Shown: piece after piece, positions 63,669 to 64,000 of the stretch
How positions within the stretch are numbered: the first letter of the stretch is position 1
How the letters are laid out: each line of letters opens with the position of its first letter
DNA from: Paradevosia sp036499825
GTDB taxonomy: Bacteria; Pseudomonadota; Alphaproteobacteria; Rhizobiales; Devosiaceae
Assembly: GCA_036499825.1 (NCBI GenBank)
Contig: DASYCZ010000045.1
Coordinates: 74,860 to 138,859, forward strand
Reading direction: 5' to 3'
Length of the DNA: 64,000 nt
The notes under the pieces: model-generated
Databases searched by the model: none
Seen by the model: only the letters and a program-made list of their open reading frames with translations
Told to the model about the DNA's origin: nothing
Translations under genes and position numbers: made by a program

Positions 63669-64000
63669 CTAGTTGGCGCGACGGCGATAAAGCGTGTCGA
63701 GCCAGACCGCAAACACGAGCACGACGCCCACGACGATGGACTGCACCGGGGTGTCGAGACCCATCAGTTGCATGCCCGATTGCAGCGATTGCATCACCAC
63801 GGCGCCCATCATGGCGCCGACCACGGTGCCCACGCCGCCCGACAGCGACGTGCCGCCCACCACCGCCGAAGCGATGACGTAGAGCTCGTCGAGCGTGCCG
63901 AGCGAATTGGCCGCCGAATTGAGGCGTGCGGTGGCGATGATCGCCGAGACGCCGCACAGCGCCCCCATCAGGATGAAGATCTTGACTGTCACCCAGCGGG
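63669..64000 (-). CDS. xylH: Xylose-type sugar ABC transporter permease, C-terminal part (5' end outside window)
   Basis: The frame is open to the right edge and ends at 63669; 110 residues are visible. They match the C-terminus of XylH-type permeases: VKIFILMGALCGVSAIIATARLNSA in parts (ILMGALCGVSAIIATARLN), ASAVVGGTSLSGGVGTVVGA, VVMQSLQSGMQLMGLDTPVQS in parts and VLVFAVWLDTLYRRRAN in parts. Residues before the GTG at 63992 stay in frame, so that codon is not the start. It is co-transcribed with the ATPase gene downstream. Confidence 0.87.
   Translation of the reverse strand, partial: RWVTVKIFILMGALCGVSAIIATARLNSAANSLGTLDELYVIASAVVGGTSLSGGVGTVVGAMMGAVVMQSLQSGMQLMGLDTPVQSIVVGVVLVFAVWLDTLYRRRAN

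Noticed and set aside
1..64000. CRISPR arrays, insertion sequences, prophage genes, tRNA or rRNA genes
   Set aside because: No regularly spaced repeats, transposase or integrase motifs, attachment-site duplications or tRNA cloverleafs were found; intergenic spaces are mostly too short.

Overview
The window is about 64 kb of GC-rich chromosomal DNA, densely packed with genes and without rRNA, tRNA, CRISPR or transposase genes. Seven complete or nearly complete ABC importers plus the edge of an eighth, FadR-type GntR regulators, an IalB-family protein, an HPP/CBS protein, a cysPTWA sulfate importer and a mosaic palindromic intergenic repeat of the rhizobial type suggest a Hyphomicrobiales (Rhizobiales) alphaproteobacterium, perhaps Devosia-like. 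This is inferred from gene content, not from a marker gene.

Layout, left to right. 1-3442 (minus, open at the left edge): a very large, probably exported protein with an N,N-dimethylformamidase-like domain followed by Ig-like, DUF4082 and cadherin-like modules. 3593-8297: a GntR regulator divergent from an RbsB/ATPase/RbsC-type sugar importer and an SDR dehydrogenase. 8294-17158 (minus): a tightly coupled nine-gene operon holding a YheO-like regulator, a carbohydrate ABC importer, a beta-lactamase-fold hydrolase, a glucarate-dehydratase-like enolase, an alpha/beta hydrolase and an aspartate-dehydrogenase-like enzyme. 17350-27090: a divergent catabolic island with a GntR regulator, mannonate dehydratase (uxuA), four Gfo/Idh/MocA oxidoreductases, a polar-amino-acid-type importer and a VOC protein. 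Two TTGGT-N3-ACCAA operators lie on its divergent promoters. 27132-30306: an SDR/AraC divergent pair and an HPP/CBS membrane protein. 30400-37236 (minus): LacI regulator, inositol-phosphatase-like enzyme, AfuABC/PotABC-type importer and glycerophosphodiester phosphodiesterase, together resembling an organophosphate uptake and hydrolysis operon.

37510-42357: an IalB protein and a periplasmic molybdenum hydroxylase operon (triheme cytochrome c, 2Fe-2S subunit, Mo subunit). 42408-45053: a formylglycine-generating enzyme and a HerA-like ATPase, both minus. 45135-47618: an IclR-controlled lactonase-like amidohydrolase and a divergent SDR. 47620-47724: the mosaic palindromic repeat. 47721-51715: an NTF2-like protein, a KefB/YbaL-type antiporter with a Pro/Glu-rich tail, an Rrf2 regulator and a VOC protein. 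51932-55749: sulfate importer. 55793-62371 (minus): a lyase with a polar-amino-acid importer under a LysR regulator, an alpha/beta hydrolase and purU. 62627-64000: a small membrane protein and the end of a xylose-type importer operon (xylHG).

Most of the window consists of self-contained substrate modules: a local regulator, an importer and a few catabolic enzymes, usually joined by ATGA or TGATG overlaps. Two recurrent non-coding signals stand out. Strong stem-loops lie between the solute-binding-protein gene and the next transporter gene in five operons, and clear palindromic operators sit on or near the promoters of the GntR, YheO-like, LacI, IclR and LysR modules. No stretch longer than 300 bases lacks a gene; the longest intergenic spaces (3443-3592, 4367-4606, 37237-37509, 51716-51931, 62372-62626) are covered below where they hold something.
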